Shown here piece by piece: positions 1 to 10,714 of a DNA stretch of 64,000 bases; the first letter of the stretch is position 1; every line of letters starts with the position of its first letter. The notes under the pieces were generated by a model. It was not told where the DNA came from. It searched no databases and saw nothing but the letters and a program-made list of their open reading frames with translations. Position numbers and translations under genes: made by a program. The stretch comes from Aquatica leii (Eukaryota; Arthropoda; Insecta; Coleoptera; Lampyridae), in assembly GCA_035610365.1 (NCBI GenBank), contig CM069432.1:242820104-242884103 (forward strand), read 5' to 3'.

Positions 1-700
1 TGTCTCATTATCACCTTTCTCAGAAATTATCAGTAGTGAATTTAGTACACTGAGCTGTTTTCTTAAGTCAACCATAACATCTCCAAAAAGAGTTGAGTTA
101 TCTAACCAAGGTGTTGTTGCATACAATTACAATAGAAAAAATATTAAGTGGTCTATCACAAATTTTACGTCTGCAAAACCAAGAGTAACAGCGGAATTTA
201 TCTATCAACTAGTGTCTATCGCTTATATACTATTTGTTAAAGTTACCATGAACCGTATAAGAAAAATTTTGTCTAAACACAACGTTGTTGCTCGGTTTTT
301 GTACTTTGTACTTCAATCTGATAGCGTTGATTACATTCCTTGCGTTTGTGATCGTGCATACATAGAAGAAATGGGTAGAAACGTGGGAATTCGTATTAAA
401 GAACATCAAAAGTGTAGTCGTCTGAACTTTTGAAGTCAGCAGTTGCGGAACACGAACTAGAAACAGGTCATCAAATTATGTTGGAAAACAATACATTTTT
501 GACGAATGTTTCTAATTACTATCAGCGAAAAATTAGAGAATTAATTGAAATAATTAAAAGTCATTTTAATATTAACCGAGATTGTAGTTTTCTTTTATAA
601 GTTTTATCGTTTGGAGGCAGGTCTATAAAAGCGAAACTTCACGGCGCAATCACACTGCGACGTGTGACAAAAGCTCAACTTTGTGATAACGACAACAACA
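1..700 (+). mobile_element. Penelope-like element, 3' end with GIY-YIG endonuclease remnant
   Basis: A reading frame at 212-433, continued in another frame to about 600, resembles the C-terminal part of Penelope-like polyproteins. It holds the segment MNRIRKILSKHNV typical of the linker after the reverse transcriptase, then YIPCVCDRAYIEEMGR, which matches the GIY-YIG endonuclease core (normally Y-I-G-E-T-G-R), then RIKEHQ. After a frame change come KSAVAEHE and GHQIMLEN, which also belong to this domain. GIY-YIG nicks the target DNA for retrotransposition. The upstream reverse transcriptase lies outside the window. The copy is broken by at least one frame change and carries a non-coding tail to about 700. 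The family call is fairly sure; the left boundary is unknown. Confidence 0.7.
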
Positions 701-1799
701 TTATTCAGAATGGACAATTATTTTAACAAATGCAACCCGTGGAAACCTGAATTCTATTATTATTTTATTTTCAAATTTTCAAACCAAAGTCATGGTTAAA
801 AAATATATTGTTCTTGTATTTTGAAGTCATACAAAACACAATAATGACGGCTTTGAATAAAATCCACACATTTTTTTAGCTCATTTTAATAAAAATGGCT
901 ATTACTAAATTATATTTTTTCCCATTTTAGCAATAATTTTATTTTTAGTAAAACTTGTTTTTCAAAGTAGTAACTACAAACCCAAAGATTGATACTTTAC
1001 AAATACAAAGCTTGTGTCATTCTTTTTGCGGATAAATTCATTTTTTGTTTGCAGCCTAGAACCTTTTTAAATTTGTTTGCGAACTTATTACTAAAATGAA
1101 CATATTGTCATTTATTTTCGTGAGCACATTTGACGAAGATACATTTTTTACTGTATGTCAACTTGGCAATTAGTGATTGTTTTACAAGTAAAATATATTA
1201 GAAATTAAAAAAAAGGTAAAGAAATGTTTGAAAACACAGTGTTTAATATACCATGATACATTATCTATGATTACTGGGAACTGTGATTTTAAGATTGGTC
1301 TTTTATACTTCTGTTGATTCATTATTTTCAATCAATATTTTACTATACTATTAATGTTTAAAAGTAAGTAATTGGGATTTGTTATAGTTCCTGTTCAAAA
1401 TTGGATGTCGCGTATACAGTTTCGCATACTCGTTACTCGTACTTATTGTGTATGCATCTCAAATAGTTTTTGAAAATGTATTTACTTATTTTAGAATTTC
1501 AAGTAAATACCGTTATGAAAATTTTATTTAATAAATCATAAAGGTAAGAATTACAACATGCTCGCTTACTTTGTATTAACATTTTATATGCTTAACGCTT
1601 TAAAATATAATTTTAACTTAGTTTTGAATTATTCTATACCTATTTTGACTGAGTTAATTGTTTAACTTTACAAAAAATCATCCATTAAATCGGGAAGAAT
1701 TGGTAAATAGTTTTATTAAAAATTATATTTTTAATACCTAATAAAATATTAATTAAAAATTAAAGAGTAGCCATTTGTTTTACGATATGACAAAAACGT
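701..1799. other. AT-rich stretch, nothing recognised
   Basis: This stretch is AT-rich with many short poly-A and poly-T runs and stops in all frames. I see no coding match, tandem array or inverted ends. A pyrimidine-rich run ending in CAG near 1050 resembles a splice acceptor but no exon follows it. Confidence 0.5.
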
Positions 1800-2067
1800 T
1801 TTTTATTTTTATTTACTGGAAAGCAGTCGAGTTGATGTGTGAGAAGTCCTGAATAATTGCAACGTATCGCTCTGAATTAACCGAAACCGAATTTTCAGTT
1901 TCATCCTCAAAAAAATATAGACCGATGATTCCATTTGAAAAAATCGAACAATATACTGTCACTTTCTGAGCGAGAAGAAGTGTTTCATGAAATCGACGAT
2001 TGTTTTCCTTTGCCCAGTATTTGAAGTTTTGTTTATTAACAAAACCGGAGAGGTGGAAATTGTTTAA
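1800..2067 (-). pseudogene. IS630/mariner-superfamily (DDE_3) transposase fragment
   Basis: The minus strand translates without a stop for about 80 residues. The sequence starts NNFHLSGFVNKQN and continues FKYWAKENNRR, KVTVYCSIF, NGIIGLYFFED and SVSVNSERY. This is the stretch just after the first catalytic Asp of IS630/Tc1-mariner DDE_3 transposases (consensus F-H-L-S-G-x-V-N-K-Q-N, then K-V-T-V-W-C-G and G-I-I-G-P-Y-F-F-E). The protein would cut and paste a transposon. Only this central piece survives. Its upstream end stops at the LTR of the retrotransposon at 2068, and no continuation is visible beyond 6454, so the copy was truncated before or during that insertion. Confidence 0.7.
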
Positions 2068-2214
2068 TCACCAATTAATATGAGAATAATAATCGTTTTA
2101 TACGTATAATGCTTTATTAACAACGAACTCAAGTTATACGATTACATACATGTCTCTGAAGTTATACACACCAAAAAACCCTACGGCGTTGTTGCCGTAT
2201 CTCCTAACAATACA
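2068..2214 (-). repeat. 3' LTR of the Ty3/gypsy element
   Basis: This is a direct copy of 6311-6454. Read on the minus strand it starts TGTATTGTTAGGAGATACGG, directly after a purine run, as expected for a 3' LTR. It ends near ATTAATTGGTGA. At about 147 bp it is short for a Ty3/gypsy LTR. Confidence 0.85.
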
Positions 2215-2227
2215 TCCCCCCTTTTTA
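2215..2227 (-). other. Polypurine tract of the Ty3/gypsy element
   Basis: On the minus strand the bases AAAAAGGGGGGA lie directly before the 3' LTR. This is the expected place and composition of the plus-strand priming site of an LTR retrotransposon, and it fixes the element's orientation. Confidence 0.75.
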
Positions 2228-2467
2228 GCCATGTCCATAATCGTTCAAATAAGAAGGTTTTCTTAAATTACGAACAGGTCTCTCTCTGAAACTAGCAGGC
2301 AGAGTTTCCTTATTGGGACTAGGAGTTATATTGTTGTCCCTCTCATTGTGTTCACTAATTACAAAATTAGGCACTTCCCTATTTGATTCATCAATATGTT
2401 CTTTACTAACATTTATTTCAGTATGATTATAGATAATAGGGTTGGACAGTACTGGAGTGAATTCGGA

Positions 2468-5261
2468 TCACTTATAGTAAGGAGCGGGAACTAAATGCCA
2501 TCGATTTCTCCTATACGCACCATTCTCCGTTTCAATTAGATATGAACGCGGTTCTTTTAGTTTTTTGATAACTCTACCATAAGTAGACAAATCGGTTACC
2601 CAAACACTGTTACCCTTTTGTAAAACAGACAATTCTCTGGTCTTGTGTCTTTTAATAAATTGATTGAAACTTTTTGTCTTTAAATTATCCTTTCTTTCTA
2701 CTAATATTTCGTGATCTATAGGCTTATTTAACAAAGTAGGCAAAACAGGCACGTTAGTTTTTAACCTCCGATTCATTAGAAGTTCTGAGGGACTAAATCC
2801 GCACTCTACAGGTGTTGATTGATAGGCCAATAACCCGATATTTATGTCATCGTTATTTTCTAATAAACTTTTAGCTACTTTGACAGCCGCCTCAATACAG
2901 CCATTCGACTGAGCGAAATAAGAACTGCTCGTTATGTGTTCAAACCTGTATTGTTTTGCAAACCCTTGAAATTCTGAAGAAAACTGTGGCCCGTTATCAA
3001 AACGAACCACATCTAGGATGCCATATCGTGCAAATAATTCTTTAAGTTTTAAGATTTCTTTCAGTCAAACTACTCATTTCAAAAACGGGAATAGTAATCA
3101 GTTACTATTAAGTACCAAAACTCGCACTTAAATAAATCTATAGCTATTTTTTGCCACGGTTTGTCGGGAAATCTATTTTTAATAAATAATTCTTTAGGGT
3201 TTATTCTGTGCTCTACACATCTAGGACACGCACGAATTAAATTTTCGATTTGTGTAGATAAACATAACCACCAAACAGATGATTTTGCTCTAGACCTACA
3301 TTTCACTACTCCTAAATGCCCTTGATGTAAGAACTGTTTTAAATTATTGCAAATATAATCGTTCGATTGTGCTACCTTTATTTCCTCCAGAAAGTTACTT
3401 TTCACAGGAAAATTATCGACTACGAGACCTACGTGTGCTTCTATTTCTTCTGATAGTTCATCGGAAATAGGCACTGCCGCATTTTCTGAAAAATTTCTTG
3501 AAAGCGCGTCCGCTACTACTAAATCCTTACCAGGCGAATAATATATTTTATAGTCAAAACGCATAAGGCGTATGCGGAATCTTTGTAAACGCGGTGTTAA
3601 TTCATCAATCGGCTTACTTTGTAACACTTGAATTAAGGGTTTATGGTCTGTTTCGATAAAGATAACCAGCTCTGAAATATACTCGTGAAACTTATCGCAC
3701 GCCCAAGTTAACGCTAGTGCTTCACGCTCTATCTGCGCGTACCGCTTCTCTGTTTCTGATAATAAACGCGATGAATAAGAAACAATTTCTTTGCTACCGT
3801 TGCCCGACTGAATTAAACACGCCCCTATGCCTTATGAAGAAGCGTCCGCAGAAATAGAAATTTGTTTAGCTGTATCAAAATGAGCTAAACATGGACTTTC
3901 TTGCAATAGCTCTTTTACTTTATTAAAAGCTCGTTTTTGAGATGTATCCCACACAAACAGAACATTTTTTTTAACAAAGATGATAGGGGTTCTAATATCA
4001 AAGATTTATCAGGTATGAACCTACTAGAAAAATTTATCATACCTAAAAATTGTAATAATTCATTCCTATTCTTAGGCTCCGGAAATAACTTAATTGAAAT
4101 GATTCTTTTTGGATCCACCGCGATACCTTTCTCATTAATTTTGTGACCTAAAAAGGTTAGTGATTTTGCAGTAAAAATGCATTTATCCTTATTAAGAGTA
4201 ATATCTTCCTCTTGGATACAGTTTAGTACTTCCATAAGTATTTCATTATGTTTTTCAATCGTATGCGCATGAATTAATATATCATCAATGTGATTGATAA
4301 CGCCGTCAATACCTAATAAGATTTTATTTAGTAACATTGAAAAATATTCTGGGGCACAAGTTATACCTAAAGCCAATCTTTTAAAGATAAATCTTCCAAA
4401 AGGTGTAATAAAACAAGTCAATAACTGATAATGTTTGTCTAAACGAATCTGATAAAATCCGGAATTTGTATCGAGCTTAGTAAAATATTTAGATGCAACT
4501 ATGCGAGTTAAAAGTGTTTCTACTTTTCCAATTGGGTAATGTGAACGCAATACTACCTTATTTAAACGAGTATAATCCACGCATAACCAAATCTTTTTAC
4601 CTTTCTTTACGACTACAATGGGGCTAACCCATTGCGTATGATAATCAGCTGGTTCTATTATATCAAGACGTTTTAGGCACTCTATTTCCTCTTTTAGTGG
4701 TTCTAGTAAAGGAATTGGTACTACGCGGGGAACTGACTGTACATACGGTTGTACATCTTTAACTGTTTTTATTTTCATTTCTGTTTTAAAGCTTCCAACC
4801 GATTCAAAAACTTTTTTATAAGTTTCCTCAATAATTTTTTTATCATAGTACTTACTCACATTTAGTGAATTTAAAGTAATTTGTGCCGCATCATTATTAA
4901 ACTGCAGAATTTCAAGTTTGAGTATATCTACACGTCCCAAAATAGGTTTAGACAAATCACGAATAACATACAGCTGAGTATGAAGCTGTCTATCTAAGTA
5001 GCTTAAAGTTACAGCTATAAAACCTAATATTTTTAACGTAATTCCCGACGGATCAGTTACACATTTGTCAGTTTTACAGAACCTATTTATCAATCTAGAA
5101 TCTAATTCTAATACATCGAATGGTATACAACTAATATCTGCCCCCGTATCTAGAAGAAAATTTACATTTCTATTAAGCTGATTAACATATATAGATAAAA
5201 TCCATTCATTACCACTAACATTTTCATTTATGATACCAACAAATACATTTTCAATATCCAA
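2468..5261 (-). pseudogene. pol: Ty3/gypsy pol region (protease, RT, RNase H, integrase), broken
   Basis: In element order the first long frame (from 5261) opens with an aspartic protease core, LLDTGADISCIP. A reverse transcriptase follows with VPRVVPIPLLEPLKEEI, WLCVDYTRLNK, TPFGRFIFKRL and a catalytic-box region around IDDILIH. RNase H remnants follow near 3640-3900. The zinc-binding and core parts of an integrase lie at 3079-3627, and the integrase C-terminal half at 2468-3010 (DNGPQFSSEF, then SNGCIEAAVKVAKSLL). Together these copied and inserted the element. The region is a fossil broken at several points; the domains are ordered and close to full length for the family. Confidence 0.85.
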
Positions 5262-5333
5262 TGTTTCCTCTGGTGCACTTACTTGTAATGATCGGACTTG
5301 ATGATTGTAACCTGAATTTTTGCAGACTGACGA

Positions 5334-6164
5334 TCAATGGCCCAATTTTCTGTATTTGCGACATATTGCTTTATTTGCAGGACATCTTTCTCTAGCATGA
5401 CACTGAAGACCGCAAAATTGACACTTTTTCCCCGTTGGTTTATAAGAAGAATTTATATTAAATTTACCTCTACCATTTTTGAAATTTCCATATGGTTGAT
5501 TCGAAGTCACTGCATTACCAACCTTTGCTGATTCATTTCTTGATTTGTCAACTTTTAAACTTAAAAGTTGACAAGGATTTACTGAACCAGTGGTTGACCT
5601 TATTTCTCGACTCTGACATGCTTGTAATTCCGCTTGTTTTGTTGCTAAAACACATTCATTTAAAGTTAATTTTGCCTGCAACTGCAATCGTTCACTTGTT
5701 TTCTTGTCCAACATTCCTACCACAATTCTATCACGAATTAAATCATCTCTTAAAGATCCATATTCACAATGTTCCGCCAACGAATGTAGGCTTGTTATAC
5801 AATTCTCCATTGATTCACCAGGAATTTGTACTCTTGAATTAAACTTGTATCTTTCAAAGATAATGTTTCGTCTTGGAATAAAGTGCGATTCAAATTTTTC
5901 TAACGCTTCTAGATATGTCACGGGTGCTTTCGGAAACTGCAGCAGTATGTTTTCGGACTTCTCTTCCATTATGTATACAAGTATATCTATTTTCTCCTTA
6001 TCAGTTTTATTCATTAAGCCAGATACTGACATATATCTCTCAATTCTCTTACGCCATTGTGGCCATGTTAAAGTAGAAATAAAATGAAACTTTTCTGGTG
6101 GGCATACTTGCACTGTTATTGGTAATGGATTCGTATTATTTATTGAATGCTCTTCCTCTGCCAT
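5334..6164 (-). CDS. gag: Ty3/gypsy gag-like protein
   Basis: A 276-codon frame begins MAEEEHSINNTNPLP shortly after the 5' LTR. Residues around 35-180 have the look of insect retrotransposon gag (WPQWRKRIERYM, then YLEALEKFESHF and ENCITSLHSLAEHC). The C-terminal end carries a CCHC zinc knuckle, CQFCGLQCHARERC. The role is structural: packaging element RNA in cytoplasmic particles. It lies upstream of pol in the order usual for Ty3/gypsy. The element as a whole is a fossil, so present activity is not implied. Confidence 0.8.
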   Translation of the reverse strand: MAEEEHSINNTNPLPITVQVCPPEKFHFISTLTWPQWRKRIERYMSVSGLMNKTDKEKIDILVYIMEEKSENILLQFPKAPVTYLEALEKFESHFIPRRNIIFERYKFNSRVQIPGESMENCITSLHSLAEHCEYGSLRDDLIRDRIVVGMLDKKTSERLQLQAKLTLNECVLATKQAELQACQSREIRSTTGSVNPCQLLSLKVDKSRNESAKVGNAVTSNQPYGNFKNGRGKFNINSSYKPTGKKCQFCGLQCHARERCPANKAICRKYRKLGH

Positions 6165-6310
6165 GATTTCAGGCCTCTGCTTTTTTTTTGAACAAAGAAA
6201 AATTTAGCACATGCTTGCACCTAAGTGAGGTCCTCGAAGAAAAACGATACTGGAATTTATTTTTGTGGACTTTAAATATACCCGCATCCCACCGCTGCCA
6301 CCATCTTTGA

Positions 6311-6454
6311 TCACCAATTAATATGAGAATAATAATCGTTTTATACGTATGTTTTATTAACAACGAACTCAAGGTATACGATTACATACATGTCTCTGAA
6401 GTTATATACACCAAAAAACCCTACGGCGTTGTTGCCGTATCTCCTAACAATACA
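6311..6454 (-). repeat. 5' LTR of the Ty3/gypsy element
   Basis: This is a direct copy of 2068-2214. Downstream in element orientation come ATCAAAGA and then TGGTGGCAGCGGTGGG, which sits where a primer-binding site is expected. I could not assign it to a tRNA with confidence. Confidence 0.85.
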
Positions 6455-6725
6455 GAAATGAGTCTTAACGGTCATCTACAAGTTAATGACTCATTTTCTA
6501 CTAGTCTAGAAAGTACGATATCTTAAAACCTAATACATTTTTTATTATATATCCGGATAAAAAGATTGTACAACCTGTATTTTGTGTGAGCGTATCGTTT
6601 TAAGATCTTGATGCTTAACATCGCTTGTCAGACAACTTCGATATTTTTAGGGATTCGAACTATTTCAACAGTATCACTTCTTTTTCTAGACGTCAATCCA
6701 GTTTGATTTAGGTTGTATATATACT

Positions 6726-6739
6726 TTTTTTGTGCTGCC
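6726..6739. repeat. Left inverted end of the recombinase element
   Basis: The sequence TTTTTTGTGCTGCC is the exact reverse complement of 8671-8684. The relative at 46 kb has TTTTTTGCGCTGCC in the matching place, one base different. Confidence 0.7.
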
Positions 6740-7214
6740 AACACAGCAAACGTCAATATTCGTTCATTAGTGCAGTTACGTAATGAGCGAAAAAAGCTCT
6801 AGTGTGACAAAATGCAAACTAGTAATCTACGTAAAACTATGTTTTCAAAGTCAATTATAAGTTAAGCAGGAAGGTGTGTCTAGTGGCAAATCTATTTAAA
6901 ATTTTTTGAAATGCATTTTAAACTTAAAAAAACAGTTTCAAAATTTTATAAATTGAAATATTAGAGTATTATATATTTCGAAGTTGGTACAATGTAAAAT
7001 ACAATCTAACCTAACACTTCAACATGATTCCTTATATGATATTCTTAAATTTCGATGAATTGTATTTTACTTTATTAGTTTATATAATCATAATAATTAT
7101 GGGAGTTTATTAACAAAAATAAAATTTATTAATTTAAGTTATAATTTTGATACTGCGAAAAAAGAAAACAACATACAGTAAATATAATTGAACACAATAC
7201 GAATAAATTAGAAA

Positions 7215-8501
7215 TTACTTATTAATATTAAAATTTATAGTAAAATGCTGACAGTTTGTAATTCTTATGCCTGACTTAACATCATCTAAGGCAACACTGG
7301 TAATCTGCCCAACACTTTCACCAACAGATGTTAATCGTTCGGTATTAAAAGATGTTGACTCTGAGGCTAATTGCTCATTTGATGCAACACCACTTATATG
7401 TCGAACCTTTTCGCAAACTGTCGAAGATAATTCATTACAAGAGGTGGAGGGTTGTGAAGAACCTGAAGTTAATTGGTCGGCTATTGTAATTTTGTCATGG
7501 AAGGAGTCTTCGATGTAGCCCTCGGCAACTGTAGACGATTTCCACCCACCATGACGTTTAACATCTAAAAAACTTGCTCCTTTCCTAGATAATAATGTAG
7601 CACTGGTTCTTCGGAAGCAGTGTCCCGTAAAAGATTTGGCATTCGACAACTGCAAAAATTCTGCTATTTTACGGGGCATACTGCCAAATGTGTTAACTCC
7701 AACTGGTTGCCGAGTACACTTATTGTTACAATAATAAATGAAAAATCGTTTGTGGTCGATATTAGGTGGTCTTAAATTGTAATACGTATAAACAATATTT
7801 ATCCACGGTTTATTGTTTATAACAAATGTCGGATTACATTTGTTTTTGGTATCGCACAGTTTTATTACTAACATATGTTCTAAAAATTGTACAGCATCTG
7901 TGGACAAATTTGTTAATTCGCTCTTTCGGCAAGCTCCAGAAATAGCAATAATCAGAGCAGTCTGCAAAATAAATATGGTTGTAAATTTGTAAATACGTTA
8001 GTATAGTTTGTTGTAAATAATTTTAGTAGATAGTTTTGTTGTACATAGTTTAGTTTCTCATTTAATATTTCATTAAACGATTAACATAATTTAAGATATA
8101 TTTACCTTAATAAGCAAAAATTTTTCATTTGAAGCTGTTTGAAGGAAAGTCTCGATTTGTTTTTCAGTAAATATTTGCGATTTCTTTGGCTGATAGATGT
8201 CATTCTGCCTTTTTAAAAATGCCACAAGTTTAGAATACTTTGATATATTTATGTTGTGTTTTATAGATAATGTAGACTTTAGCATTGAATATGTGGTCCA
8301 CAGAGTTGAAGCTTTTAAAGTTTCTGATTTTGTTTTAAAATAAGCTAATAGAACTACCTCGCTATATTCAATAATAGTATTGTCGTTACACCATTTAATA
8401 AATTTTTTATATTCATCGTTGTAACGATTAGCAGATTTTGTTGGAAGTAAACTAGCTACAGCTTCTTCAGCAGATTTTTTAATATGATCAGGAATATTCA
8501 T
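7215..8501 (-). CDS. Tyrosine recombinase, two exons, reads intact
   Basis: Exon 1 is 8501-8106 (132 codons from MNIPDHIKKS) and exon 2 is 7961-7215 (248 codons plus stop), for about 380 residues. The 144-bp intron has AAG|GTAAAT and TTTTGCAG|ACT borders and is phase 0, joining FLLIK to TALII. Residues 1-125 look like the N-terminal SAM-like DNA-binding domain. The catalytic domain shows Arg in GACRKSEL, a candidate Lys in LVIKLCDTK, H-x-x-R in TGHCFRRTSATLL, H and W in RHGGWKSS, and the nucleophile Tyr in AEGYIEDS. It would cut and rejoin DNA through a phosphotyrosine link, moving the surrounding element. Its tail TNCQHFTINFNIN resembles tails of the same family in other insects. A polyadenylation signal (AATAAA) lies about 90 bp past the stop. 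No stop or frameshift was seen. Confidence 0.85.
7962..8105 (-). other. Intron of the tyrosine-recombinase gene
   Basis: This 144-bp interval has a GTAAAT donor and a T-rich run ending TTTTGCAG on the minus strand. Removing it joins the two recombinase frames in phase at a place where the protein family is continuous. No other reading of the junction keeps the family alignment. Confidence 0.8.
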
Positions 8502-8670
8502 TATAAAAGCGTTTTTTTTTCAAGTTTTTATTAATTGAATTTATCACAAGTATAAAACATTTGAATTTCAAACTTGACAGATTCAGTTAGTTATAAATGT
8601 AGTACCAACGTCAAATGTATGATGTTTTCAATGTGATAATTTTTTAAAAAAAAAATGTTATTTTGCAATA

Positions 8671-8684
8671 GGCAGCACAAAAAA
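8671..8684. repeat. Right inverted end of the recombinase element
   Basis: The sequence GGCAGCACAAAAAA is the exact reverse complement of 6726-6739. It lies 170 bp upstream of the recombinase start codon. Confidence 0.7.
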
Positions 8685-8694
8685 TAATGTATGT

Positions 8695-8805
8695 CACTCT
8701 CGTCGAAAGTTTCATAGCATAACTCACTCTCATGCAGCGCTCGACCTGCGGCCTCGCGTCGCATTAACGTTCGTTATGCTACTGTTAACTTTCGCCGCTT
8801 GTTAC
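8695..8805. repeat. GC-rich imperfect hairpin (foldback repeat)
   Basis: Two arms of about 45 bp are imperfect reverse complements: CGTCGAAAGTTT...ATAGCATAAC...GCAGCGCTCG on the left, and CGCGTCGCATTAACGTTCGT...TAACTTTCGCCG on the right. The centre is GC-rich (ACCTGCGGCCTCG). It adjoins the recombinase element and resembles in plan the hairpin at 20555-20690. It may be a small foldback MITE; I do not recognise the family. Confidence 0.45.
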
Positions 8806-10609
8806 ATAAATAACTATTAATCGCGTTGTCCGACGGAGTAGTTTGGTTTCGCGGTATGTTCAAGAATCATAGAAAGTCACGTTTTATTTGTAATAAATTA
8901 CTGCTATTTTGATAATACGTTTTATCTGCATAGCTCATCATTCCAACTCTCCGTTGTAAACACAATGGCAGACTATACAGGTCTAATTTTTTCACTACTT
9001 CACCACGAGCTGCCTTAAATCTTCTCGTTTCGTTATGCGGACGTTGTATTGTTCACGTAATTTGTAATGAACCTGTCACGTGATATGCGCAGTATACGAA
9101 ATTGACACGACAAACCCATTCTTACAAAGATAATACAATAAGTAGCGTTCTGATACGTCGTCTTTAGCCAGTCGCACAGAAAAGTTCCGCTTACAGATCC
9201 TATAGAAATTAAGCAGACACTACTTGTTTCATAAAAAACGGATTTACAAAATTTAAATTTATTGAAATCGGTTTTTGTGCATTTTAGTGATAGTTGCTCT
9301 TATTTGTTTAATCATCGATTACAAGGCGATGTAAAACTGCATTATCTCATGTTACAAACTTTTAAATATTATTAAGTAGCGGTTTTTTGCCTATTTTAAA
9401 ATTAGAATTTTTTTACAGAAACTCTTTTAATTTAAACGTAATTTAGATGTTTTAAAATTTTTTTTATCACTAACAAATAATGCGATACATTTTATCTTTA
9501 TTTACAGTTAGACAATACTGCATTGTGTTTGATTAATTTTATTTCCGTACAGGTCAAAATCATTTCTGTACAGGTCAAAGCTATTGCCGTACAGGATAAT
9601 GAATTATAAAAACATAATTTAAAAAACATGTACGAACATTTCTTGCGCCAAAATTATAAAAGGAAATTATTTAGGGACGTGAAGATGCTATTGCAATGGT
9701 TTCAACGGTACGTATAGAGTAAAAAAGGTTTGGTTTGTAAATTAAATATTTTAGGTTAGGTTTGTAAACGTTGGTATTTAGTGTCGACGTTTTTGTAATT
9801 AAATGGTAACATATTTAAAATAAACAAAGTTCAATGTAATTAGAATAAATTAAAACACCTAATTTGCAACTATTTATTTGCTTGCAGATGTTTCTTCCGC
9901 ACATACATTTTTATGTTAATTTTGTTTTCATAAGTGTTTATATACTTTTACTCCGTAATAATTACAATATTTTAAAACACACAGTGTTGCTACCTTGTTA
10001 CAAAACACTATGTACATTATACTAAATAACAAAAAATAAATTGTACAAGAACAATAAATTGTTACAAGACTAGTGCAAATCGCTGGTTTATACATTGAAG
10101 AAATTACATATTTAAAAGTGATTATTAGTGAAAACACTTAATCACTGTTTTCGTCACTTTTGTAATTGACTTCTTGTTTTTTTACAGTATCATTTTCATA
10201 AATTCCTTTTTATCGCAACATTTCTTGTATTTAATTTTTATTACTCACAGTAATTAACTTTATCGTGCATTTTCTAAATGTTCGTTATAAAAAGTTTCAA
10301 ATAGTTTTTACTTCAAAACAGTGCTATTAGAAACATTAATTTTTTTATTACCTTCTTAGTTTGTAAAAAACCATTCCTAATAATAACACCCATTGATTAC
10401 AAATTATTTTTAAATATTTTATAATTTACCTTATTTGTTTTGTAAGTCATATTCACATGTTATGTAGCACCTTGTAAGAAAATAATTTTTACACACCAAA
10501 ATAGTATTTGTCGGAAGAACTTTAAGACATTGTTAAGGATTTAGGCTCACGCATAAATAGATTTCTTTTATTTGTAAAAGCAAAATTTTGTAAATAATTG
10601 ATCTTTTTT
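8806..10609. other. Unassigned sequence, mostly AT-rich
   Basis: The part up to about 9200 is less AT-rich than the rest (for example 8990-9110) but I find no coding match. From 9200 onward it is AT-rich with no recognisable element except the short tandem repeat at 9543-9605. Confidence 0.5.
9543..9605. repeat. Three 21-bp imperfect tandem repeats
   Basis: Three units share the core GTACAGG(TCAAA): TTTCCGTACAGGTCAAAATCA, TTTCTGTACAGGTCAAAGCTA and TTGCCGTACAGGATAATGAA. The period is 21 bp. No larger context is visible. Confidence 0.55.
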
Positions 10610-10714
10610 AAATTTTTTTTTCTTTAGGGCGTTGGCCATCACCAGTATGGCTCAAGTGGTCCTTATGAAATTCAGTTTTGGTACTAATTTCTGGGACCCA
10701 CTTAACGTATTACT
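10610..10714 (-). other. Distal 3' UTR and A-rich tail of the R1-like LINE
   Basis: On the minus strand this runs from AGTAATACGTTAAGTGGG to CCCTAAAGAAAAAAAAAT. The A-rich end is the likely priming tail of the LINE. The assignment rests on continuity with 15238-15462: a 12-bp stem spans the LTR insertion site (10683-10694 with 15238-15249). Confidence 0.55.

Larger units (their letters stand above)
2068..6454 (-). mobile_element. Ty3/gypsy LTR retrotransposon, broken full-length fossil
   Basis: Two direct repeats of about 145 bp flank a 4.1 kb interior read on the minus strand. In element order these are the 5' LTR (6311-6454), a gag-like frame, a pol region (protease, reverse transcriptase, RNase H, integrase), a polypurine tract and the 3' LTR (2068-2214). 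The order of reverse transcriptase before integrase fits Ty3/gypsy. The element keeps all its parts but is broken, with roughly four or more interruptions in pol. The two LTRs differ at about three positions plus one small indel, around 2 percent, which suggests a fairly recent insertion of perhaps one to a few million years at usual insect rates. I found no clear target duplication. Confidence 0.85.
6725..8685 (-). mobile_element. Tyrosine-recombinase transposon with short inverted ends (Crypton-like)
   Basis: A 1.96 kb unit is bounded by perfect 14-bp inverted repeats, TTTTTTGTGCTGCC at 6726-6739 and GGCAGCACAAAAAA at 8671-8684. It holds a single spliced tyrosine-recombinase gene on the minus strand. 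About 170 bp separates the right end from the start codon, and about 490 bp of AT-rich sequence separates the stop from the left end. The flanks (TATATAC and TAATGTATG) show no clear target duplication, which suits a tyrosine recombinase. Crypton elements are the closest known class, but most are described without inverted ends. A gene-less relative lies at 46030-46330. Boundaries are supported by the inverted repeats and by where similarity to that relative begins. Confidence 0.65.

Noticed and set aside
8690-9130. Host promoter or CpG-rich 5' exon
   Set aside because: Balanced composition only; no frame, splice pattern or start signal supports a host gene, and part is explained by the foldback repeat.
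9928-10137. 69-codon open frame on the minus strand
   Set aside because: Low-complexity, Cys/Ile/Tyr-rich translation typical of AT-rich DNA, with no family resemblance.
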